NCBI GenBank assembly: GCA_027296525.1
Contig: JAPUJA010000366.1
Span: forward strand, 1-11,786
DNA: 11,786 bases
Source: Pseudomonadota bacterium
GTDB lineage: Bacteria; Pseudomonadota; Alphaproteobacteria; UBA828; JAPUJA01
Reading direction: 5' to 3'
Shown here: positions 1 to 7,420 of the stretch, in pieces
Numbering within the stretch: position 1 is the stretch's first letter
Layout: every line of letters starts with the position of its first letter
Program-made: the position numbers and the translations under genes
The notes under the pieces: generated by a model
Told to the model about the DNA's origin: nothing
Databases searched by the model: none
The model's input: the letters and a program-made list of their open reading frames with translations, nothing else

Positions 1-1050
1 GGCAACGTCATCGACCCGCTCGAGTTGATCGACGCTTACGGGGCCGATGCCTTGCGCTTCACGCTCGCCGCCATGGCCGCTCAAGGGCGCGACATCCGTC
101 TTTCCGAGAAACGGGTCGAGGGCTATCGCAACTTCGCGACCAAGCTCTGGAACGCGGCTCGTTTCTGCGAGATGAACGAATGCTTGCCGCGCGAAGGCTT
201 CGATCCCGCCGTTTCCCGGCTCACGTTGAACCGGTGGATCGTCGGCGAGCTCGCCGAGCTTGGCGGCGAGCTCGACCGTGGGCTCGAAGCGTTCCGTTTC
301 AACGACGCGGCCAACGCGATCTACCGCTTCACCTGGGGGAGCTTCTGCGACTGGTATCTCGAATTGATCAAACCGATCTTGTACGGCCCCGACGGGCCGG
401 AGAAGGATGAGGTGCGCGCGACCGCCGGATGGGCACTCGGAGAGATCGTCAATCTGCTCCACCCCTTCATGCCGTTCATCACCGAGGAGCTCTGGGCCCG
501 GCTGGGCCCGAAGGGAGCGGCGCCGCTCATTCGCGCGCCCTGGCCCGAGCTTGATGGGTCGCTCCGCGACCCCCAGGTGAACGAGGAGATAAGCTGGATC
601 GTCCAGTTGATTTCGGAGGTTCGCACGGTGCGCGCCGAGATGAACGTGCCGGCGGGCGCGCGCATCCCGCTCAAGCTCAAGGGTCTGAGCGAGCGGCAAT
701 CGGCCTGGCTCGCCAGCCATCGCGAGGCGATCGTCGCGCTTGCGCGGCTTGAGTCCGCGGAGGCCGACGAGGGCCCCGTCCCGAAGGGTTCGGTGCAGCT
801 CGCGCTCGACGAGGCGAGCGCCGTGTTGCCGCTTTCGGGTATCGTGGACCTTGCCAAGGAGCAGGAACGCCTGGCAAAGGAACTCGACCGCCTCGACGGC
901 GAGATCGGCAAGCTCGATGCGAAACTCGCGAACGCGAAATTCATCGCCAAGGCGCCGGTCCATGTCGTCGAGAAGCAGCGCGAGCGACGCGCCGAGGCGG
1001 CCCAAGCCCGCACCCGGCTTAAGGACGCGCTTGCCCGGCTCGAGCCGTAG
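1..1050 (+). CDS. valS: Valyl-tRNA synthetase, C-terminal part (5' truncated by window edge)
   Basis: Charges tRNA-Val with valine in the cytoplasm. The frame is open from base 1, giving 349 residues of the C-terminal part. The first visible residues, GNVIDPLELIDAYGADALRF, are the stretch that directly follows the class I KMSKS loop in ValRS, so the Rossmann catalytic core and the CP1 editing domain lie outside the window. Next comes the helical anticodon-binding domain (FATKLWNAARF at about residues 45-55, then WYLELIKP and HPFMPFITEELW). The last 65 or so residues form the charged C-terminal coiled-coil arm that contacts the tRNA, with the typical ANAKFIAKAPVHVVEKQRER pattern. The stop is TAG at 1048-1050. 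A 59-base gap separates it from the next plus-strand gene, and I see no clear terminator there, so read-through is plausible. Confidence 0.97.
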   Translation, partial: GNVIDPLELIDAYGADALRFTLAAMAAQGRDIRLSEKRVEGYRNFATKLWNAARFCEMNECLPREGFDPAVSRLTLNRWIVGELAELGGELDRGLEAFRFNDAANAIYRFTWGSFCDWYLELIKPILYGPDGPEKDEVRATAGWALGEIVNLLHPFMPFITEELWARLGPKGAAPLIRAPWPELDGSLRDPQVNEEISWIVQLISEVRTVRAEMNVPAGARIPLKLKGLSERQSAWLASHREAIVALARLESAEADEGPVPKGSVQLALDEASAVLPLSGIVDLAKEQERLAKELDRLDGEIGKLDAKLANAKFIAKAPVHVVEKQRERRAEAAQARTRLKDALARLEP

Positions 1051-1109
1051 AAACGCGTGCGGCGCGGCTTTTGCGGCCAGATCCGCGGCCGGCCCGGCGG
1101 TCATGGGAG

Positions 1110-1745
1110 ATGACGTTGGAGCGGATAGACCTTCGGCAACGACTCCGGCACCTTTATGATCCGGAGCCCGGGAGCCTCCAGCTCGTCGAGGTGCCGAGGA
1201 TGAACTTCGTCGCGATCGAGGGCGCGGGCGAGCCGAGCGCCGCGCCCGAATTCCGAGAGGCGATTGAGACGTTGCGTTACCTCTCCTTCGCTCTCATCTT
1301 CAACCTGCGCGAGCGGCGGCCCGATCTCAACTACGCCGTCATGCCGTTCGAGGCCCTGATCTGGCAAGACGAGCCGGCGGCGGGCGGATGGAAGTGGCAG
1401 GCGATGGTGCTGCAGCCCGACGACGTGACCCGGGAATTCTTTGCCGAGACGACAGCCGAGGTCATCGAGAGCAAGATGGGAAAGGCGATCGGCGGGGCGC
1501 GCTTCGTGAGCGTCGAGGAAGGTCTTGCGGTGCAGACCCTTCATCAAGGCGGATTCGACGACGGCGGGCGAACGGCGCGCGAGATGCAAGCATTCATCGA
1601 GCGCGAAGGGTACGAGCCCGCAGGCGTGCATCACGAGATCTACCTGAATGACCCGCTCCGCACGCGGCTTGAGCGCAGGCGCACGATCCTGCGTCAGCCC
1701 GTGCGGGCGCAAAACAGTCGAGCACAGGAAGGAGATGGTTCATGA
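1110..1745 (+). CDS. GyrI-like small-molecule-binding domain protein (COG4832 type)
   Basis: A 211-residue soluble protein of the stand-alone GyrI-like (SOUL/BacT-fold) group without a DNA-binding domain. The family pattern runs along the whole length: LYDP near residue 15, VEVPRMNFVAIEGAGEP at 26-42, YAVMPFEALIW at 75-85, WKWQAMVLQP at 94-103, EEGLAVQTLHQGG at 136-148, HHEIYLNDP at 174-182 and RQPV at 195-198. Members bind bulky hydrophobic ligands, and some are known to hydrolyse cyclopropanoid genotoxins. Whether this one is catalytic cannot be told, but the pocket Glu of HHEIYL (E176) and nearby aromatics are present. I chose ATG 1110 over the TTG at 1071 because family proteins begin close to this point; the GGGAG before it is too near to be an ideal ribosome site. 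Its stop overlaps the ilvD start by 4 bases (ATGA, 1742-1745). The 13 residues after RQPV look like a tail that carries the ilvD ribosome site. Confidence 0.88.
   Translation: MTLERIDLRQRLRHLYDPEPGSLQLVEVPRMNFVAIEGAGEPSAAPEFREAIETLRYLSFALIFNLRERRPDLNYAVMPFEALIWQDEPAAGGWKWQAMVLQPDDVTREFFAETTAEVIESKMGKAIGGARFVSVEEGLAVQTLHQGGFDDGGRTAREMQAFIEREGYEPAGVHHEIYLNDPLRTRLERRRTILRQPVRAQNSRAQEGDGS
1726..1734 (+). promoter_or_regulatory. Strong Shine-Dalgarno site for ilvD inside the upstream gene
   Basis: AGGAAGGAG lies 7 bases before the ilvD ATG at 1742 and within the last codons of the GyrI-like gene. It fixes the ilvD start. Together with the ATGA overlap it suggests that translation of the two genes is linked. 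Confidence 0.8.
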
Positions 1746-3463
1746 CCGTGACATTCGACAAGTCGAAGCTTCCGAGCCGCCACGTCACGGAGGGCCCCGA
1801 ACGCGCGGCCCAACGCTCCTACTACTACGCGATGGGCTTGACGGAGGAGCAGATCCACCGTCCCCTCGTCGGCGTGGTCACCACATGGAACGAGGCGGCG
1901 CCGTGCAACATCTCGCTCTCGCGCCAGGCCCAATCGGCCAAGAGGGGGGTCGCCGAAGCGGGCGGAACGCCCCGCGAGTTCACGACGATCACGGTCACCG
2001 ACGGCATCGCGATGGGGCATCAGGGCATGAAGTCGTCGCTCGTCTCGCGCGAGGTTATCGCCGATTCGGTCGAGCTCACGGTGCGCGGCCACTGCTACGA
2101 CGCGATCGTCGGGCTCGCGGGTTGCGACAAATCGCTGCCCGGACTGATGATGGCGATGGTCCGGCTCAACGTGCCCTCGGTCTTCATGTATGGCGGCTCC
2201 ATCCTGCCCGGCCGGTTCCGCGGCAAGGACGTGACCGTGCAGGACGTGTTCGAGGCGATCGGCAAATACAGCACCGGCGAGATGGACCTCAAAACCCTGC
2301 ACGAGCTCGAGTGCGTTGCTTGCCCTTCGGCCGGCTCCTGCGGCGGCCAGTTCACGGCCAACACGATGGCCTGCGTCTCCGAGGCCATCGGGCTCGCGCT
2401 TCCCGGTTCGTCCGCCGCGCCGGCGCCTTACGAGGACCGCGACCGCTTCGCGGTGGACTCAGGCCGGGCGGTCATGAAGCTGTTGAAGGAAAACATCCGC
2501 CCGCGCGACGTCGTGACGCGCGAAGCCCTGGAGAACGCGGCGACCGTCGTGGCGGCGACCGGCGGCTCGACGAATGCGGGGTTGCATCTTCCCGCGATCG
2601 CCCATGAATGTGGGATCACCTTCGATCTCGACGACGTCGCCGAGGTGTTCCGGCGCACGCCCTATATCGCCGATCTCAAGCCGGGTGGCCGGTATGTCGC
2701 GAAGGACGTTTACGAGATCGGCGGGGTGTCGGTGATCTTGAAGGCGCTCCTCGACGGGGGCTATCTCCACGGCGACTGCTTGACGGTTTCAGGGGCCACG
2801 ATGGCCGAGAATCTGAGCGCCGTCGTCTTCCCGAACGATCAGGACGTGGTGCGGCCCACGAGCGATCCGCTCTCGCCCACGGGCGGGGTCGTGGGGCTCA
2901 AGGGCAATCTCGGGCCCGAGGGAGCGATCGTGAAGGTCGCCGGCCTCACGCGTCTCAGCCATGAGGGTCCGGCCCGCTGCTTCGACAGCGAGGAGGCGGC
3001 GATGGCGGCCGTGCTCGCGCGCAATTACGGCGCGGGCGATGTGATCGTCATCCGTTACGAGGGCCCGAAGGGCGGCCCCGGCATGCGCGAGATGCTGGGC
3101 GTCACCTCGGCCATCTACGGCCAGGGCATGGGCGACAAGGTGGCGCTCATCACCGACGGTCGGTTCTCGGGCGCGACGCGCGGCTTCTGCATCGGCCATG
3201 TCGGGCCGGAAGCCGCCGTCGGCGGCCCGATCGCTCTCTTGGGGGACGGCGACGTCATCAAGATCGATGCCGAGGCCGGAACCCTCGAGGTCGCGCTTTC
3301 GGATGCCGAGCTCGAGGCGCGGCGGAAAGCTTGGCGCGCGCGCGCGACCGACTACCGCTCCGGAACGCTCTGGAAGTTCGCGGCCCTCGTCGGGCCCGCC
3401 TATTCGGGCGCCGTGACTCATCCGGGCGCCCAGGCGGAGAGCCACGTCTACGCGGATATCTGA
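1742..3463 (+). CDS. ilvD: Dihydroxy-acid dehydratase, short [2Fe-2S]-type
   Basis: Dehydrates 2,3-dihydroxy-isovalerate and 2,3-dihydroxy-3-methylvalerate to the 2-oxo acids, the third common step of valine, isoleucine and leucine synthesis. The 573-residue length fits the shorter IlvD/Edd group rather than the roughly 616-residue E. coli enzyme. Likely cluster and Mg ligands are in place: C55 in EAAPCN, the VTDGIAMGHQGM loop at 86-96, C128 with the lysine that is carbamylated in the family (K130, GCDKSLPG), and C200 in CPSAGSCGGQFTANTM. The C-terminal barrel holds LITDGRFSGATRG near residues 470-482, with the serine used as catalytic base. Three ligand cysteines in this arrangement suggest a [2Fe-2S] cluster. 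The start is set by the strong ribosome site and the ATGA overlap with the GyrI-like gene. Sugar-acid dehydratases are relatives, but the overall pattern favours IlvD. The next gene converges with only 9 bases between stops. Confidence 0.95.
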   Translation: MTVTFDKSKLPSRHVTEGPERAAQRSYYYAMGLTEEQIHRPLVGVVTTWNEAAPCNISLSRQAQSAKRGVAEAGGTPREFTTITVTDGIAMGHQGMKSSLVSREVIADSVELTVRGHCYDAIVGLAGCDKSLPGLMMAMVRLNVPSVFMYGGSILPGRFRGKDVTVQDVFEAIGKYSTGEMDLKTLHELECVACPSAGSCGGQFTANTMACVSEAIGLALPGSSAAPAPYEDRDRFAVDSGRAVMKLLKENIRPRDVVTREALENAATVVAATGGSTNAGLHLPAIAHECGITFDLDDVAEVFRRTPYIADLKPGGRYVAKDVYEIGGVSVILKALLDGGYLHGDCLTVSGATMAENLSAVVFPNDQDVVRPTSDPLSPTGGVVGLKGNLGPEGAIVKVAGLTRLSHEGPARCFDSEEAAMAAVLARNYGAGDVIVIRYEGPKGGPGMREMLGVTSAIYGQGMGDKVALITDGRFSGATRGFCIGHVGPEAAVGGPIALLGDGDVIKIDAEAGTLEVALSDAELEARRKAWRARATDYRSGTLWKFAALVGPAYSGAVTHPGAQAESHVYADI

Positions 3464-3472
3464 CGCGCCGGG

Positions 3473-4522
3473 CTAGGACAGGGTCTCGGCCGCGTAGAGC
3501 GCCTGGAAGAAGCGGAAGAACTTCTCGTCCGCGCCGGTCGCGCTTTCCATGACGCGCGTCTCGGCCGCGTGGCTCACGATTCCGATCTCGCCACGCTCCT
3601 TCCAGATGAAGGTGGGAATGAGGATCGTTCCCTCGTCGAGCTCGCAGCGCCCGAGCGCCCGGCGCGCCGGCACCTCGGGCTTGAAATCGAGGCTCGCCGT
3701 CAGGCTGAAGCTGAAGCGCCCCTCGCAATAGTTCTCGATCGCCGCAAAGAAGGCGGCGACGGCCTTCGAGACCTCGAGCCAGTCCTTGTCGCGGATGACA
3801 TACATCGCGCCCACGCTGTAGTCGTCGGTCCAGCTGTGATCGGCGTCGCGGAAAAGCCCGCCCGCTTCGGACGGCGCCAAATAGCGGAAGTCCTCGAGCC
3901 CCGCCATGCTCAGGATCTTCTTCATGACCTCGACGTCTTCCGCCTCGGTGCTCGGCGACTCGCCCGCTTCGTCTTCGGTGAGAGACTCCGGGATCGACGG
4001 CGCGCGGATTGCGGTAAGTTCATGCTCCACCACGCACTCCTCGAGGCGCTTGAGCGCCGCCCGCGTCTCCAGCAGCTCGAAGGAGAGGCGCTCCTCGTCG
4101 GTCTCGATGTCGAGTGTTCGACCGTCACTGAGCATCTCGATCAGCTCGCGCCCCTCGGGGAAGGGCACGACGGCGATGCGTGCGCTCAGCACATCGGCCC
4201 AGCGCCATCCGATCTCGGTGTAGTCGACCCGCATATGGAGTGCGAGCGCTTGTCCGACACGCAGATTCCAGCGCTCGGACGCGAGCGCCACGGTAAAGGT
4301 CTTGTCCGTCGAGAGCGAGAAGGAAAGGTCATAGCCGTTCGAGTAGCGCGCGCGGATGGCGCAGTAGAAGAATTCTTCACCGGCCTCGTCATAGCGCGCC
4401 TCGCCGGACCACGGGCCCACCTGAAAACGCTCGGCGGCCCCGGCCGTGGAGGGGATCAGAACGAGAAGAGCAAGGAAGGCGGCAAGCTGTTTGATCGTCG
4501 ATTCTCCCGGAACCCGAATCAC
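3473..4522 (-). CDS. Exported four-cysteine protein, paralog of its upstream neighbour (copy A)
   Basis: I do not recognise a named family. The product is 349 residues from GTG 4522, with a signal peptide (hydrophobic LAAFLALLVLI at 13-23, cleavage likely after AGA at 27-29). The N-terminal domain (about 31-165) has FQVGPWSGEARYDEA, a cysteine (C54), YSNGYDLSFSLS, a W-rich stretch and C163. An acidic, Pro/Ser-rich linker spans about 170-196. The C-terminal domain has MAGLEDFRYL, GAMYVI, C266, PARRALGRC (C293) and LIPTFIWK. All four cysteines match those of the 4617-5699 protein, so one disulfide per domain in the periplasm is a fair inference. The start is odd: the ribosome-site-like GGGAG at 4508-4504 lies after the GTG and 8 bases before an ATC codon (4495-4493), exactly where the paralog has its ATG. 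The real protein may therefore begin at codon 10. It lies downstream of copy B on the same strand and is probably cotranscribed. Confidence 0.85.
   Translation of the reverse strand: MIRVPGESTIKQLAAFLALLVLIPSTAGAAERFQVGPWSGEARYDEAGEEFFYCAIRARYSNGYDLSFSLSTDKTFTVALASERWNLRVGQALALHMRVDYTEIGWRWADVLSARIAVVPFPEGRELIEMLSDGRTLDIETDEERLSFELLETRAALKRLEECVVEHELTAIRAPSIPESLTEDEAGESPSTEAEDVEVMKKILSMAGLEDFRYLAPSEAGGLFRDADHSWTDDYSVGAMYVIRDKDWLEVSKAVAAFFAAIENYCEGRFSFSLTASLDFKPEVPARRALGRCELDEGTILIPTFIWKERGEIGIVSHAAETRVMESATGADEKFFRFFQALYAAETLS
4504..4508 (-). promoter_or_regulatory. Shine-Dalgarno-like GGGAG that argues for a start at codon 10 of copy A
   Basis: GGGAG, followed by AA, sits 8 bases before ATC 4495-4493 and downstream of the GTG at 4522. 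No comparable purine site precedes that GTG. The residues after the ATC (KQLAAFL) line up with the paralog start MKRLLAAFL. A TATGAT hexamer at 4551-4546 (minus strand) in an AT-richer patch is a weak candidate -10 element for the same gene. Confidence 0.45.
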
Positions 4523-4616
4523 GGGCGAGAGCTTACAGTCATGGAATCATAAATGTCACGGCGCAGGCGAGAGATAAATTTCGAGCCCCCCGCGCGCCCC
4601 ACGTACGCGCCGGCCG

Positions 4617-5699
4617 TCAGGAATAGGACTCGGGCTGTAAGAGCGACTGGATCATGTTGAAGTACCGGTCATCGGCTTGCGACGCGCCGAACAGGGCTTG
4701 CTCGTCGGACAGGTGGGTGACGATCGTCACGAGGTCGCCGTCCTTCCACATCAGCGAAGGCAGTATGACGTTGCCGTCCGTGTACATGCAGCGTCCGGCT
4801 CCACGGCGCGCGGGCACGTCGGGCGTGATGTAAGCGTCCTGGACACCGTAGCTGAAGGCGCCGCCGGAGTCGTCGCAATATTCTTCGGCCAGTATGAAAA
4901 AGAAGGAGAACAGATTCGCGCCGCGCTCGCCGTCGGCGTCATCGATGATGTACATGGCGCCGGTGGTTTCGCCATCACTCCAGACGGCGTCCGCGTCACT
5001 GAACATGCCGGTTTCAGTCTGTGGATCGACGTACCAGAAGTCGTCGAGACCGGACATGGCGAGGAGTCCCATGACCGTTTCGATGAACTCACGGTCGACG
5101 GGTGCGGAATAAGCTGGGTCCGTTCCGGTGGGATAGGCCGGGTCCGGCCCGGCGAATGGATTGTCGCGGAAGGGTTCGACCGTGGCGAAGGGATTTTGCG
5201 CGTCGACCTCGGCGGCCATGGAGATCTCGACGCATCTCTCCAAGCGCGGCAGCGCCTCGAATGTGTTCTTGAGATCATAGGTGAACACGTCCTGGGCCGT
5301 TTCGATGGACAGGTCCCGACCGCTGCGTAAGGTGTCAATGAGCCAGCGCTCGTGCTCGAAAAGGATCCAGATGACGTCCTCGCTCGCGGCATTCGCCTGT
5401 TGCTGGCCCAAGTCGATGTCGTCGACCCAAACATAGACCGGATAGGATGCGCCGGCATCGAGCCGCCAGGCGTCGTTTCCAACGCCGATCGTGAACACCC
5501 CATCGCCCGAAAGGGCGAAGTAGAGATCGTGACCGCCGCTGTAGCTCGCGAACATGCCACAGTTGAGAAATTCGTTGCTGGCCTCGTCATAGATGGCTTC
5601 CCCGTACCAGGCCTCGACCTCGAACTGATCCGAGGCGGCCAGGCTCGACGCGGGTGCGAGCGCGACGGCGAAAAGGAATGCGGCGAGGAGTCGTTTCAT
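4617..5699 (-). CDS. Exported four-cysteine protein, paralog of its downstream neighbour (copy B)
   Basis: A 360-residue protein of unknown function. MKRLLAAFLFAVALAPASSLAAS is a clean Sec signal peptide with cleavage near residue 21, pointing to the periplasm or outside. It shares two domains with copy A. The N-terminal domain (about 25-158) has FEVEAWYGEAIYDEA, C47, YSGGHDLYFALS and LERC (C156). The C-terminal domain (about 203-360) has MSGLDDFWYV, TGAMYII, C275, PARRGAGRC (C304) and VILPSLMWK. These four are the only cysteines. The linker at 168-199 is Pro/Asp-rich with doubled NPFA and DPAY units. The mature chain is clearly acidic. The ATG start has an AAAGG site 8 bases upstream. The 94-base gap to copy A has no strong terminator, so the pair probably forms an operon led by this gene. 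The upstream dyads at 5743-5797 are the likeliest control site. No enzyme motif or metal-binding pattern was seen; a structural, binding or stress role is possible. Confidence 0.9.
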   Translation of the reverse strand: MKRLLAAFLFAVALAPASSLAASDQFEVEAWYGEAIYDEASNEFLNCGMFASYSGGHDLYFALSGDGVFTIGVGNDAWRLDAGASYPVYVWVDDIDLGQQQANAASEDVIWILFEHERWLIDTLRSGRDLSIETAQDVFTYDLKNTFEALPRLERCVEISMAAEVDAQNPFATVEPFRDNPFAGPDPAYPTGTDPAYSAPVDREFIETVMGLLAMSGLDDFWYVDPQTETGMFSDADAVWSDGETTGAMYIIDDADGERGANLFSFFFILAEEYCDDSGGAFSYGVQDAYITPDVPARRGAGRCMYTDGNVILPSLMWKDGDLVTIVTHLSDEQALFGASQADDRYFNMIQSLLQPESYS

Positions 5700-5742
5700 G
5701 TTAGCGGCCTTTGATTGCCCCGGAACACCCTAGGGCGAAAGG

Positions 5743-5762
5743 GGTAAATGGCCGGTTAACCG
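5743..5762. promoter_or_regulatory. Putative operator, first of two dyad repeats
   Basis: GGTAAATGGCCGGTTAACCG is an imperfect palindrome (G-N-TAA-N2-GGCC-N2-TTA-N-C). It matches the second copy at 17 of 20 positions. It lies 44 bases before the copy B start and 123 bases before the MlrC start. TTAACC also resembles a CtrA half-site, but the spacing is 12 rather than the usual 11 between half-site starts. Confidence 0.5.
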
Positions 5763-5777
5763 CAATCTTGCGATAGA

Positions 5778-5797
5778 GGTAAACGGCAGGTTAACGG
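5778..5797. promoter_or_regulatory. Putative operator, second of two dyad repeats
   Basis: GGTAAACGGCAGGTTAACGG is the second copy of the dyad, starting 35 bp after the first and in the same orientation. The TAA/TTA arms and outer G/C are kept while the centre varies, which is what a repeated protein-binding site would look like. It may serve copy B, the mlrC-like gene or both. A weak promoter candidate for the plus-strand gene, TGGACC-N16-TAGACT at 5807-5834, follows it. Confidence 0.5.
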
Positions 5798-5885
5798 GAA
5801 AGGTGGTGGACCCCTGAGCCGATCCCGTTAGACTTAGTCGTCGAGCGGCCGTCGTCATCGAGCATCCAGCAATCCAGGCCCCTCC

Positions 5886-7403
5886 ATGCGCATCGCCATC
5901 GGCGGCTTCGAGCACGAGACGAACACTTTTGCGCCGGTCGAGGCGGCCTATGCCGACTTCGAGCAGGCCGATGCCTGGCCCCCTTTGAGCCGCGGCGATG
6001 CGCTCTTCGAGGCGCTCGCCGGGATCAACCTCCCCATGACGGGCTTCATAGAGGAGGCCGAGGCGCAGGGCCACGAGCTCGCGCCGCTCCTGTGGTGCTC
6101 GGCCGTGCCCTCGGGCCCTGTGACGGAAGATGCCTTCGAGCGCATCAGCGCCATGCTGCTCGAGGATCTCGAGCGCCACGACCCCTATGACGCCGTCTAT
6201 CTCGACCTGCACGGCGCGATGGTGAGCGAGCATCTTGAGGACGGGGAAGGGGAGTTGCTCCGGCGTGTGCGCGCGCTCGTGGGGGATAGGCCGATCGTCG
6301 TGAGTCTCGATCTGCACGCCAACGTGACCGAGGCGATGGTGGGGTTAAGCTCCGCGCTCATCGCCTTTCGCACCTACCCCCACGTCGACATGGCCGCGAC
6401 CGGCAAGCGCGCCGCGCGCGAGCTCGCGCGCCAAGGTGCGCCGGGCGCGAAGACCTTCACGGCGTTCGAGAAGCTTCCGTTCCTGATCCCGATCAATTGG
6501 GGATGCACATCGATCGAACCCGGCCGTTCGCTCTACCGCCGGCTCGAGGCGCTCGAAGGGGGCGAGGTCGCGAGCCTCTCCTTCGCGGCGGGCTTTCCGC
6601 TCGCGGATATTCACGGCTGCGGCCCTTCGGTCATGGCCTACGGCGTCTCTAAGGCGGCGGTCGAGGAGGCGGCCGGAGCGCTCCTTGAGGCCATCCTTGC
6701 GCGCGAGGGCGATTATCACGGCCGGATCTATTCGCCGGACGAGGCGGTGGTCGCGGCGATGGCGATGAAGGGGCCGGTCGTGCTCGCCGACACTCAGGAC
6801 AATCCCGGAGGCGGCGGCAATTCGGACACGGTCGGTCTCTTGGAGGCGCTTGTGCGAAACGACGCAAAGGATGCCGTCCTCGCCATTCTCTACGACCCTG
6901 AAGCCGCGGCCCAAGCGCACGCCGCGGGCGAAGGCGCGGTCATCACGACAGGGCTTGGCGCGAGGTCGGGCTTCGCCGGCGAACGGCCGTTCGAGGGCGA
7001 TTTCCGCGTCGAGAAAATCACCGACGGGCGCTTTACGGCCACCGGGCCCATGTATCGCGGAAGCCGCGTGCAGATCGGGCCGATGGCGTTGCTCAGAGTC
7101 GAGTCGCCCGGCCGGAGTGGCGTCGGGATCGTCGTCGCGTCACGCAAGTTCCAGGCGGCGGATCGCTCGATCTTCCGCCATGTGGGGATCGACCCGGCGG
7201 AGAAGCAGATCCTGGCGCTCAAGAGCTCGGTGCATTTCCGCGCCGACTTCGAGCCGATCGTCTCCGAGATCCTGATCGTCGAGGCACCGGGTCCGAACCT
7301 CGCCGACAACGCGAAGATCCCGTTCAAGCAGCTACGCGAAGGGGTCCGCGTCGCGCCTCTCGGGAAACCTTTCAAGCGTCAAAAGGTCGCCGCCGAAAGC
7401 TGA
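5886..7403 (+). CDS. M81-family metallopeptidase, MlrC-like
   Basis: A 505-residue protein matching the MlrC family along its length. The namesake degrades linearised microcystin products in sphingomonads, but most members occur in bacteria with no link to microcystin, and their substrates are unknown (small or cyclic peptides are likely). The N-terminal M81 domain starts at residue 1 with MRIAIGGFEHETNTFAP, then PSGPVTEDAF at 75-84, YLDLHGAMVSEH at 105-116, SLDLHANVTEAM at 140-151 and AFRTYPHVDMAATG at 160-173; the Asp/His residues of these motifs are the probable zinc ligands. The C-terminal MlrC domain has ADTQDNPGGGGNSDT around 300-314. No signal peptide is seen, so it is probably cytoplasmic. 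The ATG at 5886 places the family N-terminal motif at residue 1; the ribosome site is weak (AGG at 5876-5878). It is divergent from the exported pair and converges on the transporter with a 17-base gap. Confidence 0.9.
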   Translation: MRIAIGGFEHETNTFAPVEAAYADFEQADAWPPLSRGDALFEALAGINLPMTGFIEEAEAQGHELAPLLWCSAVPSGPVTEDAFERISAMLLEDLERHDPYDAVYLDLHGAMVSEHLEDGEGELLRRVRALVGDRPIVVSLDLHANVTEAMVGLSSALIAFRTYPHVDMAATGKRAARELARQGAPGAKTFTAFEKLPFLIPINWGCTSIEPGRSLYRRLEALEGGEVASLSFAAGFPLADIHGCGPSVMAYGVSKAAVEEAAGALLEAILAREGDYHGRIYSPDEAVVAAMAMKGPVVLADTQDNPGGGGNSDTVGLLEALVRNDAKDAVLAILYDPEAAAQAHAAGEGAVITTGLGARSGFAGERPFEGDFRVEKITDGRFTATGPMYRGSRVQIGPMALLRVESPGRSGVGIVVASRKFQAADRSIFRHVGIDPAEKQILALKSSVHFRADFEPIVSEILIVEAPGPNLADNAKIPFKQLREGVRVAPLGKPFKRQKVAAES

Positions 7404-7420
7404 AGAACGGCTTTTCGACG

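Noticed and set aside
1648..2607. Plus-strand open frame of 319 codons overlapping ilvD in another frame
   Set aside because: Its Arg/Gly-rich translation has no family pattern, while ilvD has full-length conservation in its own frame.
3464..3472. Nine-base gap between the convergent ilvD and copy A genes
   Set aside because: Too short for a terminator, so the transcripts must overlap, but such tight convergence is usual in compact genomes.
3569..4552. Plus-strand open frame of 327 codons over copy A
   Set aside because: It is a shadow frame caused by high GC content. The minus strand encodes a signal peptide and a protein homologous to its neighbour, while the plus product is a low-complexity charged sequence.
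7394..7417. Hairpin with one bulged base (CGAAAGC with GCTTTTCG) spanning the stop of the MlrC-like gene, possibly a bidirectional terminator
   Set aside because: Seven pairs with a 9-base loop, but no T-run follows on either strand, so it is too weak to call a terminator.
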